Shown: positions 31,141 to 33,886 of the stretch, in pieces
How positions within the stretch are numbered: position 1 is the stretch's first letter
How the letters are laid out: every line of letters begins with the position of its first letter
Source of the DNA: Acidobacteriota bacterium
GTDB lineage: Bacteria > Acidobacteriota > Blastocatellia > Pyrinomonadales > Pyrinomonadaceae
Reading direction: 5' to 3'
Length of the DNA stretch: 33,886 nt
NCBI GenBank assembly: GCA_003222845.1
Contig: QHXG01000184.1
Coordinates: forward strand, 1 to 33,886
The notes under the pieces: generated by a model
Databases searched by the model: none
What the model was told of the DNA's origin: nothing
What the model saw: only the letters and a program-made list of their open reading frames with translations
Made by a program: the position numbers and the translations under genes

Positions 31141-33886
31141 GTGACTTTCGCAAACTTCCAGATTCGAAACATCGATTACACATCACGCAGGCACTCGCTT
31201 GTTCTGACCTGCGCATGCGTAGCACTTTTGTTTCTCAACTCTCCTCGCCCAAAAGATCGTTGGCGGATATTCGACTGGCCAAATAAATCGCCAGCGCTCC
31301 GTGAAGCAGCGATCGATTCCGCATTGCAGCAGACTGCAAACGACGCGCTCGGCCAACGCGAAGGCGCAATCATCGTGATGGATGCGCAGACTGGCCGCAT
31401 ACGCGCGTTGGTGAATTCGCAACTTGCTTTCGGTCAAGCGTTGATGCCCGGCTCGACGATGAAACCTTTCACCGCATTAGCTGCTCTACGTGCCGGATTG
31501 ATTGATAACAATTCACGCACAGTTTGTCCGGGCCGCTTTACCGGCCGCGACTTTTCACTTCCCTGCGTCCATGAAGATCATTTGCCGCCATTCACACCAT
31601 CGCAAGCCATCGCATATTCGTGCAACTACTACTTCGCCACGCTCGGTCAAAGGCTGGGCCGAGACAAGCTAGTCGAGACCGCGCGGCAGTTTGGATTCGG
31701 CCAAACGGCGGGAATCGAAGAGACTGCTGGAACGCTGCGGCCTTGCGAGACCGGCAACAACACGCGGATTCGCGAGAGCGCTCACGCTTCGGAGCAAAGC
31801 GATTGCGACGCGCGCGAAGCGATTGGTGAAAGCGATCACATTCAAATCACGCCGGTCCAATTGCTGATGGCCTATACCGCGCTGGTGAATGGCGGGCGTT
31901 TATGGCAACCTCGAATTAGCCGCTCCGAACCCATCGAACGATCACGAATCGACATATCTCAACAACATCGCGCGATCATCATCGAAGGCATGCGCGGCGC
32001 CGTGCGCTACGGTACGGCAAGGAACGCGCACCTTGATTCGCTCCCGCTTTACATCCTGGGCAAGACTGGAACCTCGCAGCCCGCGAAAGGCTTTCGTTCC
32101 AATGGTTGGTTCGTCGGCTTTGGTGCGCATGCGCCGGCGAACTCATCTACGGAGCCGGCTCCAAACGAAATCGATCTTGCTGTGCTCGTTATGGTCGCAC
32201 ACTCTCACGGTGCCGAAGCTGCGACGTTGGCGAAACCCATATTTGAAACGTTTGCCGAAAGATTCGAAGACGTTCACCACAGAGACACAGAGGACCACAG
32301 AGACAGCACAGAGACAAATTACGCAATCCGCAATCCGCAATCCGCAATCGTCAGCGTTCATCTGGTCACTGAGAACGTCACGAAGGAAATGTCTTTGGAA
32401 GACTACGTCCTCGGCGTGATGCGCGCGGAAGGAAGCATGGAAACTGAGCCCGAAGCGCTGAAAGCTCTAGCAATCGCGATTCGCACCTACGCTCTCAAGA
32501 ATCACGGACGCCACGCGAAAGATGGATACGACTTTTGTTCGACCACGCACTGCCAGCGATTTGTCAGCGGAGACCCGACCGTAAGGGAGGGTGCAGACGC
32601 GAGGGGAAGCACCCTCCCTGACGGTCGGATTTCCGCCGCCGTTCGCACGACCGAGGGCCAGATCCTCATTGACGAACGCGGTCAACCTGTCGATTCATAC
32701 TTTGGCGCCTCGTGCGGCGGCGAGACGGCGAACATTGGGACGCTCTGGGGCAAGACTCCGCCTGCGTATCTACGCGGTGTGCATGACGAGTTCTGCATCA
32801 GCGGCCCACATGCAAACTGGACCGATGTGATCTCTCGCGCCGATCTATTGCGGGCGCTGCAAAGCGATGCTCGCACCAATGTGGGTTCAAGACTCGATCA
32901 AATCACTCTCAGCAAGCGCGATGAAACCGGACGTGCAGAAGTCATCACGCTCGACGGCGAACATCGAAAGATCGTGCGCGGATGGGATTTCAAGATAATT
33001 GTGGGCCGCGTCCTGGGATGGAACCTGCTGAAGAGTTCCCGATTTGAAGTCTCTCGCCACGGATCGAATTTCATGTTTCGCGGCAGCGGCTTCGGCCACG
33101 GCCTGGGTCTTTGTCAGGAAGGCGCGCACGTGATGGCGCAACGCGGGGCAAACTATCAGCGGATTCTGGAGAAATATTTTCCGGGCACCCACGTGGGCGC
33201 AGAACATCGTGTTGCATCGGTGCAGCGCGGATACGAATCGACTGCTTTAACCGCAGAGGGCGCAGAGGTTGTCGCAGAGAAAAGCAGAGGTTTTCCTCAG
33301 CGTCCTCTGCGAAATCCTCTGAGCCCTCTGCGGTTAAGTAAACCCCTCGTCGATCATGCCAGCCAAAAAGTACTCACGAGCGAACATTTTCGCGTTACCT
33401 ATCCCAAGGGTGTCGACCGTCGCGATGCCGATCAAGTCCTGAGCACTTTGGAATCCGCCCGCGCTGATTATCTCCATCGGGCGAATGCGGCCTCAGTTTC
33501 GATTGCTAACATCCCCACGCTTGAAATCCGCCTCAACGAAAGCACTGGTGATTTCACCGCGCGCACCGGTCAACCCTTGTGGGCCGCCGCGGCGACGAAG
33601 GGAAATCGCATCGAGCTGCAACCACTCGCTCTGCTGAAGCACCGTGGCGTGCTCGTCCCCACGCTGCGCCACGAACTAGCACACGCGGTAATCGATACTG
33701 TCAGTAACAATCGCGCGCCTCGTTGGCTGGAAGAAGGATTCGCGATTTATCTCGCTGGCGAAGGCGCAACGATCTCACACTACAGAATTCCAAGCTCCAT
33801 ATCACCCACCGAACTTGAAAGACGACTCGAACGACCGAGTTCGCAGCAAGACATGCGCGCTTTGTACACCGCTGCCTACTTCAATG
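31141..33886 (+). CDS. Transpeptidase - SpoIID/LytB - gluzincin peptidase fusion (C-terminus outside the window)
   Basis: One frame stays open from GTG 31141 to the window end, at least 915 codons. A membrane anchor (about 21-34) is followed by a penicillin-binding transpeptidase domain at about 50-385 with GSTMK (Ser105, Lys108), YSCN (160-162) and KTGT (308-311). A SpoIID/LytB domain at about 400-705 has MSLEDYVLGVMRAEGS with the expected catalytic Glu430, RTYAL, ASCGGETAN and GSGFGHGLGLCQEGAH. SpoIID enzymes cut glycan strands from which stem peptides have been removed. A third domain from about 740 has HELAH (844-848) and WLEEGFA (Glu865), a gluzincin metallopeptidase of the peptidase-MA type. 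No glycosyltransferase domain is visible. Repeats are translated in the linkers and in one SpoIID loop. GTG 31141 lacks a strong ribosome site. It follows the macroglobulin and membrane-protein genes. Confidence 0.85.
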   Translation, partial: MTFANFQIRNIDYTSRRHSLVLTCACVALLFLNSPRPKDRWRIFDWPNKSPALREAAIDSALQQTANDALGQREGAIIVMDAQTGRIRALVNSQLAFGQALMPGSTMKPFTALAALRAGLIDNNSRTVCPGRFTGRDFSLPCVHEDHLPPFTPSQAIAYSCNYYFATLGQRLGRDKLVETARQFGFGQTAGIEETAGTLRPCETGNNTRIRESAHASEQSDCDAREAIGESDHIQITPVQLLMAYTALVNGGRLWQPRISRSEPIERSRIDISQQHRAIIIEGMRGAVRYGTARNAHLDSLPLYILGKTGTSQPAKGFRSNGWFVGFGAHAPANSSTEPAPNEIDLAVLVMVAHSHGAEAATLAKPIFETFAERFEDVHHRDTEDHRDSTETNYAIRNPQSAIVSVHLVTENVTKEMSLEDYVLGVMRAEGSMETEPEALKALAIAIRTYALKNHGRHAKDGYDFCSTTHCQRFVSGDPTVREGADARGSTLPDGRISAAVRTTEGQILIDERGQPVDSYFGASCGGETANIGTLWGKTPPAYLRGVHDEFCISGPHANWTDVISRADLLRALQSDARTNVGSRLDQITLSKRDETGRAEVITLDGEHRKIVRGWDFKIIVGRVLGWNLLKSSRFEVSRHGSNFMFRGSGFGHGLGLCQEGAHVMAQRGANYQRILEKYFPGTHVGAEHRVASVQRGYESTALTAEGAEVVAEKSRGFPQRPLRNPLSPLRLSKPLVDHASQKVLTSEHFRVTYPKGVDRRDADQVLSTLESARADYLHRANAASVSIANIPTLEIRLNESTGDFTARTGQPLWAAAATKGNRIELQPLALLKHRGVLVPTLRHELAHAVIDTVSNNRAPRWLEEGFAIYLAGEGATISHYRIPSSISPTELERRLERPSSQQDMRALYTAAYFN
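32276..32350 (+). repeat. CACAGAGA and CAATCCG direct repeats, translated
   Basis: The ACCACAGAGACACAGAGG-type string (32276-32315) is followed by tandem CAATCCG units (about 32321-32350). They are read in frame as HHRDTEDHRDSTETN and YAIRNPQSAI, between the transpeptidase and SpoIID domains. Confidence 0.75.
32575..32628. repeat. 20-bp stem palindrome inside the SpoIID domain coding sequence
   Basis: The left arm 32575-32594 (CCGACCGTAAGGGAGGGTGC) and the right arm 32609-32628 pair over 20 bp with one mismatch around a 14-nt loop. The element is 54 nt, exactly 18 codons, read as PTVREGADARGSTLPDGR, which looks like an inserted surface loop. Confidence 0.85.
33247..33337. repeat. AACCGCAGAGG...CCTCTGCGGTT inverted-repeat element, copy 3, translated
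   Basis: This 91-nt copy, with ends TTAACCGCAGAGG and CCTCTGCGGTTAA, lies wholly inside the fusion gene and carries no stop in that frame. It encodes a linker (starting LTAEGAEVVAEKSRG, ending LSPLRLS) between the SpoIID and gluzincin domains. Confidence 0.88.

Noticed and set aside
1-33886. tRNA, rRNA and riboswitch genes
   Set aside because: I looked for TTCGA-type T-loops with matching acceptor stems and for known RNA signatures and found none that held up; a covariance-model scan would be needed to exclude weak ones.

Overview
The window most likely comes from a Gram-negative bacterium of the Acidobacteriota, probably the Blastocatellia/Pyrinomonadales branch. The evidence is a VWA protein of the type known as the 'VWFA-related Acidobacterial domain', FHA/zinc-ribbon Ser/Thr kinases, many secreted and lipoprotein genes, fairly GC-rich DNA, and intergenic spaces packed with several families of short palindromic repeats. 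The lineage is inferred from gene content, because no rRNA or tRNA is present. I found no CRISPR array, prophage, insertion sequence or replication origin.

Layout. 1-1561 (-): an RND/MacA-type efflux adaptor and the first codons of the next gene. 1887-6620 (+): a phospho-signalling cassette made of a zinc-ribbon/FHA protein, a zinc-ribbon/kinase/zinc-ribbon/FHA protein, an RDD membrane protein, and an FHA-GAF-SpoIIE phosphatase cut by an in-frame amber codon just before its first metal-binding Asp. 6671-8675 (-): a sarcosine-oxidase-like flavoenzyme and a MerR-HTH/TPR regulator with a perfect palindrome just upstream of its start. 8915-10992 (-): an envelope-stress group (BON lipoprotein, CsbD, a 49-aa membrane protein, a YihY/BrkB membrane protein). 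11161-12880 (-): signal peptidase I and RNase III. 12969-16178 (-): a secreted helical-repeat-like protein and a transpeptidase (PBP) with a strongly basic repeated N-terminus. 16518-20715 (+): a histidine kinase, a sigma-54 response regulator, a DsbD-alpha-like lipoprotein and two small envelope genes. 20735-22123 (-): a four-gene unit with a secreted carboxypeptidase-regulatory-like protein, an excisionase-like HTH protein, a BrnT-type toxin and an unusual small partner. 22275-23321 (+): the VWA protein. 23495-23677 (-): an orphan LysW-like carrier protein.

24004-33886 (+) is the most interesting part. It runs from a DUF1175/YfaT-like protein with an NlpC/P60-like motif set, to a thioester-containing alpha-2-macroglobulin, to a six-helix membrane protein, and then to an open frame of at least 915 codons that leaves the window. 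That last frame joins a penicillin-binding transpeptidase domain, a SpoIID/LytB glycan-lytic domain and a gluzincin (HELAH) peptidase domain. Known A2M loci in Enterobacteria pair a protease trap with the cell-wall synthase PBP1C. This locus keeps the pairing but replaces the synthase with a predicted cross-linking plus glycan-cleaving plus proteolytic fusion.

A second theme is repeats. At least five families of short inverted or direct repeats fill the intergenic gaps, and several have entered reading frames without breaking them: three sites in the fusion gene, one in the DUF1175 gene, and the 3' ends of the histidine kinase and RNase III genes. The brkB start codon also lies inside a repeat arm. 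This resembles the Rickettsia palindromic elements.
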